A DNA stretch of 64,000 nt from Mesorhizobium huakuii (GTDB lineage Bacteria; Pseudomonadota; Alphaproteobacteria; Rhizobiales; Rhizobiaceae): positions 1-64,000 of the forward strand of contig NZ_BSNY01000023.1 of the NCBI RefSeq assembly GCF_030160235.1, written 5' to 3'. The notes under the pieces were generated by a model. That model did no database searches, had not been told where the DNA came from, and worked only from the letters and a program-made list of their open reading frames with translations. The position numbers were made by a program, and so were the translations under genes. Below, piece by piece: positions 1-7,977 of the stretch (the stretch's first letter is position 1; the number at the start of each line of letters is the position of its first letter).

Positions 1-1
1 C

Positions 2-517
2 AGTTTCGTCGACATACTGGCGAGCGGCTGCGACGCCGGCATCCGCTATGAAGAGCGGCTGGAGCAGGACATGATCGCCGTACCGATCGGTCCGCGCCGG
101 CAGCACTACGCCACCGCCGCCGCGCCGGCCTATCTCGACCGGCATGGCCGGCCCGAGCACCCGCGCGACCTGCTGCGCCACGCCTGCCTGCGCGGCCGCT
201 TCGCCAGCGGCCTGACGCCGCCCTGGGAGTTCGAACGCGACGGCGAGGTGGTGAGCGTCGAGCCGACCGGCCCGCTTCTGGTCAGCACCGGCACGGCCAT
301 GGCGCTTGCGCTTGAAGTGGCGGTCGCCGGCGGCGGCATCGTCTCGCTGTTCGAGGACTGGCTGCGCCCCTATTTCGACGATGGCCGGCTGGAGCCGGTG
401 CTGGAGCCCTGGTGGCAGGAATTTTCCGGCCCGTTCCTCTACTACCCCGGCCGCCGCCTCACACCGGCGCCGCTACGCGCCTTCATCGATTTTGTCGGTG
501 GGATGCGGTGGGGGTGA
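2..517 (+). CDS. LysR-type transcriptional regulator, C-terminal part (5' end outside window)
   Basis: The reading frame is open from the window edge and contains the effector-binding half of a LysR regulator. Seen: the run DAGIRYEERLEQDMIAVPIG (from the edge) is the typical second-lobe strand of LysR substrate-binding domains. It is followed by a segment with 'AAPAYLDRHGRPEHPRDLL', the usual 'YL..hG.P..P.DL..H.C' signature. The DNA-binding helix-turn-helix lies upstream of the window. About 171 residues are visible of the usual ~300. The target genes are unknown; LysR regulators often control a divergent neighbour, which would lie to the left. Confidence 0.88.
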   Translation, partial: SFVDILASGCDAGIRYEERLEQDMIAVPIGPRRQHYATAAAPAYLDRHGRPEHPRDLLRHACLRGRFASGLTPPWEFERDGEVVSVEPTGPLLVSTGTAMALALEVAVAGGGIVSLFEDWLRPYFDDGRLEPVLEPWWQEFSGPFLYYPGRRLTPAPLRAFIDFVGGMRWG

Positions 518-675
518 TTTCGGGCTGATATCGCGCCGCCGGATGTGCCCGATCGGCCCTGCCTGCCACCGGCTCCTGAGCCACAGAGTCAAATGCCTGA
601 CGTAACACTTTGTTGTCATTGAGGGACTATCGAGGGGGCGATACGGCGAAAGCCCGGTGACAGGAAAGGCGCGCA

Positions 676-2589
676 ATGGGTTCGCCCTGGTCCGAATTAC
701 TGGCCAATCTCGCGGTCGTTGCGATGTTCGTTTCGGTCTGGATCCACACGCATGTGTGGCTGGATCGCAGGCCGGCCGCGGTGAAGGCCACGGCCTTCGG
801 CCTGCTGATGGGCGCCGGCGCCATCATCCTGATGCTGACACCCATGCAGTTGCAGCCGGGCGTGCTGGTCGATCTCAGGGCGACGATGATTGCGATTGCC
901 GGCTTCTTCGGCGGCCCGGTCGCCGGCATCGTCGCAGGCGTCATGGCAGGTGCTTTCAGGACCTTCGAGGGCGGCATCGGCGCCTTCGCCGGAGCGGTCG
1001 GGATCGCGGCCACCATGCTGGTCGGTATAGCCGGCAATCTTGCGCTGAGGGGCCGCCGGCCGACAATGGCGGACATCATGATCCTGGGCGCCGCGACGGC
1101 GTGCGGATCGCTGCTTGGTCTCAGCGCCCTGCCACGGTCGATCGTACAGACGGTTCTGCCGCAGGTGGTGTTCCCCTCCACCCTGCTCATCTTCGTCTCC
1201 GTGGCGATGTCGGGGCTGGCGCTCTACCAGGAGCGGCGACGCCTGGAGGCGCTGCAGTCGCGGCGCATCTTCAAGGCCGTGGTCGAGACCTTGCCGGATT
1301 GCCTCAACGTCAAGGATCTCGACGGGCGGTTCATCGTCGCCAATCCGGCGACGGCCGAGCTGATGCAGGCGGCAAACGCGAAGGCGCTGATCGGCAAGAC
1401 GGATTTCGATTTCTACCCCAGCGAAACGGCGCGGCAATTCCGCGAGGACGAGCTTGCCGTCCTGGCGTCCGGCGTTGCCTCCACGATCGAGCAGCGTCTT
1501 CACCATGAGGACGGCACCGATGGCTGGCTGGCGACGTTGAAGGCGCCGTTTCGCGACAAGGCCGGGGCCGTCATCGGCCTGATCACGCACAATCGCGACA
1601 TCACCGAGCGCAAGCGGCTGGAGACCGAACTGGCGGAAAGCCAGGCAAGGCTGGGCGACGCGCTCACGCACATGGCCGACGGGCTGGTGATGTTCGATCC
1701 TGAGGGAAAGCTGATGCTGTGCAACGCCCAGTATCGCGCGATGTTTCCGAAGACGGCCGACATCAGGGTTCCCGGCACCGACTATCGCGACATACTGCGT
1801 GCCTCGGTCGCACGCGGCGAAAGCATCACGCCGCCCGACGCCGTCGAGGGCTGGATTGCCGAGATCATGGCAACGCAGACGCATGCCAGCCACCGCCAGA
1901 TCCGGCTCGCCGACGGGCGTTGGCTCGACGTGCGGACCCGTCCGACCGGCAATGGCGGCAGCCTGAGCGTGTTTTCCGACATCACCGAGGCCAAGCAGGT
2001 CGAGGCCGAGCTGCTCGCCGCCAACGAGAAGCTGAACCTCCTGGCGCATCGCGACGGCCTGACCGAACTGATGACAAGGCGGGCCTTCGACGAGGCGCTC
2101 GCGCGCGAATTCGCCCGCGGCCGGCGCAACGCCACGCCGCTCAGCCTGCTCATCATCGATGTCGACTGGTTCAAGCGGTTCAACGATCATTATGGGCACC
2201 CTGCGGGCGACGAATGCCTGCGCGCGGTCAGCGGCTGCATCGAGGCGACGGCCCGCCGGCCAGCCGACGCCGCGGCCCGTTATGGCGGCGAGGAGTTCGC
2301 GCTCATCCTGCCCGAAACCGATGCAAGGGGCGCCTTCGTCATCGCCGAAACGCTGCGCGGCAAGGTGCGCGACCTCGGTCTTGCCCATGCCGGCAGCGAA
2401 AAGGGCGTCGTCACCGTCAGCATCGGGGTTGGCACTTTCGACGGGAGCGCCGACATCGAGATCGCCGATCTGCTGCGGCGCGCCGACGAGGCCCTCTATG
2501 GCGCCAAGGCCGCCGGGCGGGATCGCGTGCATGGCTGGCGCCCGCATCTGAGCGAACCAAGCTCGACGGGTTCCAAGCGCAAAGCGTAA
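676..2589 (+). CDS. Membrane-anchored PAS-GGDEF diguanylate cyclase
   Basis: Predicted to make cyclic di-GMP from two GTP at the inner membrane. The 637-residue protein starts with five or six hydrophobic segments (about residues 1-190) that resemble the 5TM-5TMR_LYT sensor type. Two PAS-like domains follow (roughly 200-330, with 'ITHNRDITERKRLE', and 335-450, ending 'SVFSDITEAKQVEAE'), then a GGDEF domain (about 460-625). The active-site loop is GGEEF at residues 537-541. The inhibitory I-site R528-P-A-D531 sits exactly five residues upstream, so product feedback is likely intact. There is no EAL domain. Start: the ATG at 676 is preceded by an AGGAAAGG ribosome-binding site. It stands alone between unrelated neighbours. 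Confidence 0.93.
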   Translation: MGSPWSELLANLAVVAMFVSVWIHTHVWLDRRPAAVKATAFGLLMGAGAIILMLTPMQLQPGVLVDLRATMIAIAGFFGGPVAGIVAGVMAGAFRTFEGGIGAFAGAVGIAATMLVGIAGNLALRGRRPTMADIMILGAATACGSLLGLSALPRSIVQTVLPQVVFPSTLLIFVSVAMSGLALYQERRRLEALQSRRIFKAVVETLPDCLNVKDLDGRFIVANPATAELMQAANAKALIGKTDFDFYPSETARQFREDELAVLASGVASTIEQRLHHEDGTDGWLATLKAPFRDKAGAVIGLITHNRDITERKRLETELAESQARLGDALTHMADGLVMFDPEGKLMLCNAQYRAMFPKTADIRVPGTDYRDILRASVARGESITPPDAVEGWIAEIMATQTHASHRQIRLADGRWLDVRTRPTGNGGSLSVFSDITEAKQVEAELLAANEKLNLLAHRDGLTELMTRRAFDEALAREFARGRRNATPLSLLIIDVDWFKRFNDHYGHPAGDECLRAVSGCIEATARRPADAAARYGGEEFALILPETDARGAFVIAETLRGKVRDLGLAHAGSEKGVVTVSIGVGTFDGSADIEIADLLRRADEALYGAKAAGRDRVHGWRPHLSEPSSTGSKRKA

Positions 2590-2623
2590 GCCCTGGCTGT
2601 CACACCACTGTCATGGTCCGCTG

Positions 2624-2659
2624 CCATCAATCCATAAATCTGGATATGTGGATTGATGG
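2624..2659 (+). promoter_or_regulatory. Perfect 11-bp inverted repeat over the arsR start codon (candidate ArsR operator)
   Basis: CCATCAATCCA at 2624-2634 is matched by TGGATTGATGG at 2649-2659, separated by 14 bp. The right arm contains the ATG of arsR (2656-2658). No clear Shine-Dalgarno sequence precedes that ATG, so the transcript may be leaderless or nearly so. Binding of ArsR here would block both promoter and start; this is inferred from the palindrome and from known ArsR autoregulation. Confidence 0.6.
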
Positions 2660-2988
2660 GCAAGGCAACGGCATTGCAGGCGCTCGCAGCACTCGGCCAG
2701 GAAACCAGGCTGGAGGTGTTCCGGCTGCTGGTGCGGGCCGGGGCCGAGGGCGTGCCTGCAGGCGAGATCGCGACGCGGCTCGGCACCGTGCAGAACACCA
2801 TGTCGGCGCATCTGAAGATCCTTGGCCAGGCCGGGCTGGTGCAGGCCGAACGCGACGGGCGCAGCATCCGCTACGCGGCCGACATGACCGGGTTTCGCGA
2901 TCTGCTGGCCTATCTGATGGAGGATTGCTGCAATGGCGCGCCGGAGCTTTGCCAGCCGATCCTCCAGGCGGTGACCTGCAAATGCTGA
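2656..2988 (+). CDS. arsR: ArsR-family arsenic-responsive repressor (first copy)
   Basis: Winged-helix metalloregulator expected to repress the arsenic operon until arsenite binds. It has the ArsR core 'ALGQETRLEVFRLLVRAG', the recognition helix 'TVQNTMSAHLKILGQAG' and a wing 'RDGRSIRY'. The C-terminal tail carries a Cys pair plus a third Cys (C91, C92, C99 from the ATG) and ends in a further Cys-Lys-Cys. This is reminiscent of ArsR proteins whose As(III) site lies near the C-terminus rather than in the DNA-binding helix. A TTG at 2653 is an alternative start. It is followed after 7 bp by the aquaporin gene, so the two are probably cotranscribed. Confidence 0.92.
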   Translation: MGKATALQALAALGQETRLEVFRLLVRAGAEGVPAGEIATRLGTVQNTMSAHLKILGQAGLVQAERDGRSIRYAADMTGFRDLLAYLMEDCCNGAPELCQPILQAVTCKC

Positions 2989-2995
2989 GCTCGAC

Positions 2996-3697
2996 ATGAC
3001 CGACCTTCGACGCCGCCTCGCAGCCGAAGCGCTGGGCACCGCCATGCTGGTCGCCACGGTGGTCGGCTCGGGCATCATGGCCAGCCGGCTGACCGGCGAT
3101 ACAGCGCTTTCGCTGCTCGGCAACACCATTCCGACCGGCGCCATGCTGGTGGTGCTGATCACCACGCTGGGGCCGGTCTCCGGCGCGCATTTCAACCCGG
3201 CCGTCACGCTGGTTTTCGGGCTGCGGCGCGACATCGGCTGGCTGGCGGCGCTGGGCTACATTGCTGCCCAGATTCTCGGCGGCCTCGCCGGCACGCTGGT
3301 CGCGCATGCCATGTTCGAGCTGCCCTTGCTCGAGGTGTCGGCGACGGTGCGCAGCGGGCAGGGGCAGTGGCTGGCCGAGCTGGTCGCGAGTTTCGGTCTG
3401 GTCTTCACCATCCTTGCCGGCCTGCGCTTTCGGAGCGACGCCATTCCCTGGCTGGTCGGGCTCTACATCACATCAGCCTACTGGTTCACGGCCTCGACCT
3501 CCTTCGCCAATCCGGCGGTGGCCATAGCGCGTGCCTTCTCCAACACGTTTGCCGGAATCCGGCCCTCCGATGTGCCGGCCTTCATGGCAGCGGAACTGGC
3601 GGGCGCGCTGCTGGCGCTGGCCTTGGCCGGCTGGCTACTGGCCGACCCCAAGACCCTCACTGACAAGACCGTTTCCGAGATGAAAGCCGCGCCATGA
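2996..3697 (+). CDS. aqpS: Aquaglyceroporin of the arsenic operon (AqpS-like)
   Basis: MIP-family channel of 233 residues with six transmembrane segments and the two half-helix signatures 'HFNPAVT' and 'FANPAVAIA'. In Sinorhizobium meliloti an aquaporin replaces the arsenite pump: ArsC reduces arsenate inside the cell and arsenite leaves through AqpS. The gene order here (arsR-aqpS-arsC) matches that arrangement. Its stop codon overlaps the arsC start by 4 bp (ATGA), which indicates translational coupling. Confidence 0.92.
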   Translation: MTDLRRRLAAEALGTAMLVATVVGSGIMASRLTGDTALSLLGNTIPTGAMLVVLITTLGPVSGAHFNPAVTLVFGLRRDIGWLAALGYIAAQILGGLAGTLVAHAMFELPLLEVSATVRSGQGQWLAELVASFGLVFTILAGLRFRSDAIPWLVGLYITSAYWFTASTSFANPAVAIARAFSNTFAGIRPSDVPAFMAAELAGALLALALAGWLLADPKTLTDKTVSEMKAAP

Positions 3698-4116
3698 CCA
3701 TCACCATCTATCACAACCCGGACTGTGGCACGTCGCGAAACACGCTGGCGATCATCCGCCAGTCCGGCGAGGAGCCGCAGGTGATCGAATATCTGAAGAC
3801 GCCGCCGTCGCGTGACAGGCTCGTCGAACTGATCAAGGCGATGGCGATGACGCCGCGCCAATTGCTGCGCGAGAAGGGCACGCCCTATGCGGAACTCGGC
3901 CTTGGCGACCCCAAATGGAGCGACGACCAGATCATCGATTTCATGCTGGCGCACCCGATCCTGATCAACCGGCCGATCGTAGTGACGCCGCTGGGAACAG
4001 TCCTGGCCCGGCCGTCCGAAGCGGTGCTCGATATCCTGCCCAACCCGGATATCGGCCCGTTCACCAAGGAGGACGGCGAAGTCGTCATCGACGCGACCGG
4101 CAAGCCGGTCGTCTGA
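3694..4116 (+). CDS. arsC: Arsenate reductase, glutaredoxin-dependent type
   Basis: Cytoplasmic enzyme that reduces arsenate to arsenite using glutathione and glutaredoxin. The 140-residue length is typical. The thioredoxin-fold N-terminus 'ITIYHNPDCGTSRNTL' carries the catalytic cysteine C11, and the conserved 'HPILINRPIVVT' segment supplies arginines that hold the arsenate. It overlaps aqpS by 4 bp and is followed by a palindrome and a second arsR, so it closes the first transcription unit or is read through into the second. Confidence 0.95.
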   Translation: MTITIYHNPDCGTSRNTLAIIRQSGEEPQVIEYLKTPPSRDRLVELIKAMAMTPRQLLREKGTPYAELGLGDPKWSDDQIIDFMLAHPILINRPIVVTPLGTVLARPSEAVLDILPNPDIGPFTKEDGEVVIDATGKPVV

Positions 4117-4119
4117 AGT

Positions 4120-4143
4120 CTATTTCGATATTTTTCGAAATAG
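4120..4143 (+). promoter_or_regulatory. Perfect 9-bp inverted repeat upstream of the second arsR (candidate operator)
   Basis: CTATTTCGA (4120-4128) and TCGAAATAG (4135-4143) are separated by TATTTT. It lies 39 bp before the second arsR start and begins 4 bp after the arsC stop codon. The 10-mer TATTTCGATA inside it recurs at 4515-4524 before the flavoprotein gene. This repetition supports a regulator site distinct from the palindrome at 2624-2659. Confidence 0.6.
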
Positions 4144-4181
4144 GGCTTGACGGTTTCCATCGTCGGCAGCATGCTATTTCC

Positions 4182-4502
4182 ATGAAACTCGAACAAGCAG
4201 CGAAACAATTGGAAGCGCTCGGCAATCCGACGCGGCTGAACCTCTATCGCATCCTGGTGCGGGCCGGCGAGGCGGGTCGGCCGGTCGGTTACCTGCAGGA
4301 GAGCCTCGGCATCGCCGCCTCGACGCTGTCGCACCATCTGCACCGGCTGATCCTGACCGGGCTGGTCAGCCAGGAGCGGCAGGCGACGACCCTGATCTGC
4401 CGCGCCAACTACCCCGTGATGAACGATCTCATCGGCTTCCTGGCCGACGAATGCTGCGCCGATGCTGCCTGCAATCCGGCAGCGGATGACGCGGCCGCCT
4501 GA
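4182..4502 (+). CDS. arsR: ArsR-family repressor (second copy)
   Basis: A 106-residue winged-helix protein: 'LGNPTRLNLYRILVRAG' followed by recognition helix 'IAASTLSHHLHRLILTGL'. The C-terminal tail has C91, C92 and C97, a Cys triad placed like that of the first ArsR but with different spacing. It starts downstream of a perfect palindrome, so it probably controls itself and the flavoprotein-MFS pair that follows. The proteins are clearly different in sequence from the first ArsR, so this is not a recent tandem duplication. Confidence 0.9.
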   Translation: MKLEQAAKQLEALGNPTRLNLYRILVRAGEAGRPVGYLQESLGIAASTLSHHLHRLILTGLVSQERQATTLICRANYPVMNDLIGFLADECCADAACNPAADDAAA

Positions 4503-4514
4503 TTTTTTGCCTGT

Positions 4515-4527
4515 TATTTCGATAATA
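4515..4527 (+). promoter_or_regulatory. Repeat of the arsR2 operator half-site before the flavoprotein gene
   Basis: TATTTCGATAATA shares the 10-mer TATTTCGATA with the palindrome at 4120-4143. It sits between the second arsR stop and the GGGAGGA ribosome-binding site of the next gene. It could be a second ArsR binding site; only the sequence match supports this. Confidence 0.35.
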
Positions 4528-4544
4528 CCGGGAGGATAGAAGAT

Positions 4545-5937
4545 ATGGCCCTGCAAGAAGATCCGCCCATCGCCGTCATCGGCGCCGGCCCGGTTGGCCT
4601 GGCGGCCGCCGTTCATCTCATCGCCCGGGGCCTGCCGGTGAAGCTCTATGAGGCCGGCAGCGGCGTCGCCGCCAATCTGCGGGATTGGGGGCATGTGCGG
4701 GTGTTCACGCCCTGGCGCTATTGCGTCGATGAGGCGGCCAAGGCGTTGCTCGAAGCCCATGGCTGGCGGATGCCCGACGCGGAAGCCTTTCCCACCGCCG
4801 ACGAACTTGTCGCGCACTATCTCGAGCCGCTCGCCAGCCTGCCGGAACTGGCGCCGGCGATCGAAACCAATGCGCGTGTCGTGGCCATATCGCGCTGGGG
4901 CGCCGACAAAGGTGCGCGGCAGTGAGCGCGGGACGCGGCCCTTCATGCTCGTGGTCGAGACCGCCGATGGCACAAGGCGCGACAGTGCCCGCGCGGTCAT
5001 CGACGCCTCGGGGACATGGCGCACGCCCAACCCGCTCGGCGCCGGCGGCATCGCCGCGGAGGGCGAGGCGGACTTCGCCGACCGCATCGCATATGGAATA
5101 CCCGACATTCTGGGCCGCGACCGCGCGCTCTATGCCGGCCGCACGACGCTGGTTGCGGGTTCCGGCCATTCGGCGGCCAATGCCTTGCTCGACCTTGCCA
5201 GGCTGGCGGAGGGCGCACCCGGCACGGCCTTCATCTGGGCGGTGCGCGGAACCGACCTCGTGCGCATCTATGGCGGCGGCGATGCCGACCAGCTGCCGGC
5301 GCGCGGCGAACTCGGCGCCGATGTGCGCGACCTCGCCGAAAGCGGCCGCGTCCAGCTGGTGACCGGCTTTGCGACGCTTGCCATCCGCGCGCATGACGGA
5401 AGACTGATCGTCGAGGGGCAAAGCGAGGAGGGGTTGCTGCAACTCGGCCCTGTCGACCGCATCATCGCCGCGACCGGGCAGCGCCCGGACCTGTCGCTGA
5501 CCCGCGAGCTCAGGCTCGATCTCGATCCGTGGCTGGAGAGCGTCAAGGCGCTCGGTCCGCTCATCGATCCCAACGAGCATTCCTGCGGCGACGTGCCGCC
5601 GCACGGCCACCGCGAGCTCAGCCATCCGGAGCCCGGCTTCTATACGGTCGGCATCAAGAGCTATGGCCGCGCGCCGACCTTCCTGCTGCTGACCGGCTAC
5701 GAACAGGTGCGCTCGGTCGCGGCGGCGCTCGCCGGCGACGTGGCGGCGGCCGACGCGGTGCAACTGGTGCTGCCGGAAACCGGCGTCTGCACGGTGCCGG
5801 CGGGCCGTGCGTCGCAGGGTTGCTGCGGCGGACCGGCGCCTGCGGCGACCGATGCCTGCTGCGTGGCGGATGCCGACGCCAAGGCCGCCGGCAAAATGGG
5901 TTGCGGCTGCGTCGGCAAGATGGAAGCGGCCGAGTGA
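4545..5937 (+). pseudogene. FAD-dependent oxidoreductase (ArsO-like) with Cys-rich tail, frameshifted
   Basis: A flavin monooxygenase-like gene split over two frames. Seen: the first frame (4545-4925) holds the FAD-binding start 'IAVIGAGPVGLAAAVHLIA' and ends '...WGADKGARQ' at a stop. The protein continues in the +1 frame with 'GTRPFMLVVETADGT', the NADPH-binding 'VAGSGHSAANALLDLARL', and a C-terminus carrying Cys-Cys and Cys-Gly-Cys motifs. Dropping one G at 4911-4912 joins the halves cleanly into about 463 residues. It may be a true disruption or a single-base sequencing error. Flavoproteins of this type occur in ars clusters; the Cys-rich tail could bind arsenite or another soft metal (inference). 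It overlaps the MFS gene by 4 bp. Confidence 0.8.
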
Positions 5938-7175
5938 GCGACGCCAAGATTCCTGCTTCCGCCATCTGGGCTCTGGGCACCACGCAGATCATCGGCTACG
6001 GCACGCTCTACTACAGCTACAGCATCCTGGCGCCGGCGGTGGCGGCGGAACTCGCCTGGTCGCAGCAATGGGTGTTCGCCGTGCTGTCGGTGTCGCTGCT
6101 GGCAAGCGCCATCCTGGCGCCGTTCGCGGGCAGCCTCGCGGACCGGGTCGGGGCAGGGCGCCTGATGGTGCCGGGATCGCTGGCGGCGGCGGGCGCATTG
6201 CTGTTGTGTGCGCTGGCGCCGGGGCGCGCCGGCTTTGCCATCGGCGTGCTGGCCATGGAACTCGCCTCCTGCTTCGTCCTCTACAGCACGGCCTTCGTCG
6301 CCATCGTGCAGCTCGGCGGCGCGCGGCGCGGCATCACCCATCTCACCCTGATCGCCGGCTTCGCCTCGACCCTGTTCTGGCCACTGACGACGCTGCTGCA
6401 TCATCACCTCGGTTGGCGGGAGGTTCTCGCTCTCTTTGCCGCGCTCAACGCCTTTGTCTGCCTGCCGATCCATTGGTGGCTGGCCCGGCTTTCCAGCCAT
6501 ACCGTCAGGGCGCGGGAGCGGATCGTCCCGGACACGGCGGGCCTGTCGGAGCCCGTGCCCGGCGGGCGATGGTCGCTCCTGTTCGTCCTGGTGCTGGCCG
6601 GCTTTGCCATAGAGGGCTTCATGCTTTCGGCTGTTCTCGTGCAGATGGTGCCGCTGCTCACTTTGGTCGGCCTCGGCGGCGCCTCGGTGCTGGTCGCCAG
6701 CCTGTTTGGGCCGTCGCAAGTGGCGAGCCGGCTGGTCAACATGCTGTTCGGCCGGGGCCTGACACAGACATCGCTGGCGCTCGGTGCGACCGCCGCACTC
6801 GCCGGCGGCCTTGCGGTGCTGCTGCTGGTGGCACCCTCCGTTCCCGGCGCCATGCTGTTTGCCGTGCTTTTCGGCTTCGGCTCGGGCCTGATGAGCATTG
6901 TCGGCGGCACGCTGCCGCTCGAATTGTTCGGCCAGGAGCGCTACGGCTCCTATGTCGGCTGGATCACGGCGGCGCGACAATTCAGCTCCGCCTTCGCCCC
7001 GTTCGGCCTGACCCTGATGATATCGGGCCTCGGCGTTTTCCCGGCCCTGTGGCTCAATGTCGTGGTTGGCCTGTTCGGCATCGCCGCCTTCGCCGCCGTC
7101 GCGCTGATCAGCCGGCAGTCGCGCAGGGGTGAGGAGAGCGGCACGGCCGCGGTCGCGCCCAACGCGGCTGGATGA
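5934..7175 (+). CDS. Major facilitator superfamily exporter in the arsenic cluster
   Basis: Integral membrane protein of 413 residues with about 12 hydrophobic segments; the MFS loop motif appears as 'GSLADRVGAGRLMV' between segments 2 and 3. Start: GTG at 5934 overlaps the stop of the flavoprotein (GTGA), which fits coupled translation and rules out longer upstream starts. In this position an MFS protein may export trivalent or methylated arsenic, as described for ArsK-type carriers, but the substrate cannot be read from sequence. Confidence 0.82.
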   Translation: MSDAKIPASAIWALGTTQIIGYGTLYYSYSILAPAVAAELAWSQQWVFAVLSVSLLASAILAPFAGSLADRVGAGRLMVPGSLAAAGALLLCALAPGRAGFAIGVLAMELASCFVLYSTAFVAIVQLGGARRGITHLTLIAGFASTLFWPLTTLLHHHLGWREVLALFAALNAFVCLPIHWWLARLSSHTVRARERIVPDTAGLSEPVPGGRWSLLFVLVLAGFAIEGFMLSAVLVQMVPLLTLVGLGGASVLVASLFGPSQVASRLVNMLFGRGLTQTSLALGATAALAGGLAVLLLVAPSVPGAMLFAVLFGFGSGLMSIVGGTLPLELFGQERYGSYVGWITAARQFSSAFAPFGLTLMISGLGVFPALWLNVVVGLFGIAAFAAVALISRQSRRGEESGTAAVAPNAAG

Positions 7176-7359
7176 CAGCCTCCGGTGCCCCGGCCACCAG
7201 AACTTATGCAGGGGCGCCGCCTTTGGTGCCGGGGCCGCAAGGGCTCAGGCAGATTTCGCCGACCGCCATCGGATCGATCCGTCGTCGGCAACGGAAGCGT
7301 TGCCTTTGGCGACGTGCCGGTCAAAGCTGCTCCGCAGCGCAATTCTAGAGCGTCCGCCC

Positions 7360-7956
7360 ATGACTGGAATGTTTCCCGCCACCTCCATGCCTGACCGCGA
7401 TTGGTGGGAGGCGCTTTGGCCGGACCCGTCGGGCCTCCTGCTGTCGTTGGGCGTTGAGCCGGGCATGACGGCTCTGGACCTGTGCTGCGGCGACGGCTAT
7501 TTCACCGCCCCGCTTGCGAAAATCGTCAGTGGCCGCGTTTATGCGCTCGACCTCGACCCGGAAATGATCGTGGCGGCCAAGGCCGAGGTGAAGCATCTCG
7601 GCGTTTCGGTCCTGAAATGGATTGTCGCGGATGCCGGCGACGTCGCGGAACTGATTCCCGAAAAGATCGATTTTGCGCTGATCGCCAACACCTTCCACGG
7701 CGTGCCCGATCAGCCGGCCCTCGTCAAAGCCGTGGCTCGCACGCTTAAGCCGCGCGGTCTGTTTGCGCTCGTCAATTGGCATCAGCTGCCGCGAGAGCAC
7801 ACGACCGTGCTTGGTCAGCCCCGCGGCCCCAGGGCGGAGATGCGCATGTCACCCGAAGCGGTGGCGGCGGTTGTGGAAGCTGCTGGTTTCCGGCTTCTGC
7901 GAGTGGTTGATCTGCCGCCCTATCACTACGGGGCGGTGTTTGAACACAAGGGGTGA
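7360..7956 (+). CDS. Class I SAM-dependent methyltransferase
   Basis: A 198-residue Rossmann-fold methyltransferase. Motif I is 'MTALDLCCGDGYFTAPLAKI', the acidic end of strand beta-2 is 'VYALDLDPEMI', and a post-motif 'ALVNWHQLP' follows. It lacks the spread cysteines expected of the arsenite methyltransferase ArsM, so arsenic methylation is not supported. It lies 184 bp after the MFS gene on the same strand and may be the last gene of the cluster or independent. An ATG at 7369 is an alternative start. It converges on the sulfide operon. Confidence 0.8.
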   Translation: MTGMFPATSMPDRDWWEALWPDPSGLLLSLGVEPGMTALDLCCGDGYFTAPLAKIVSGRVYALDLDPEMIVAAKAEVKHLGVSVLKWIVADAGDVAELIPEKIDFALIANTFHGVPDQPALVKAVARTLKPRGLFALVNWHQLPREHTTVLGQPRGPRAEMRMSPEAVAAVVEAAGFRLLRVVDLPPYHYGAVFEHKG

Positions 7957-7977
7957 TACGGAAGTCCGGATCGGCCG

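Noticed and set aside
697-2547. A 616-codon open frame on the minus strand opposite the diguanylate cyclase
   Set aside because: It is a shadow of the GC-rich codon use of the real gene; its translation is low-complexity and the plus-strand protein has clear domains.
7360-7956. ArsM arsenite methyltransferase
   Set aside because: The methyltransferase lacks the separate conserved cysteines of ArsM; only neighbourhood suggests arsenic.
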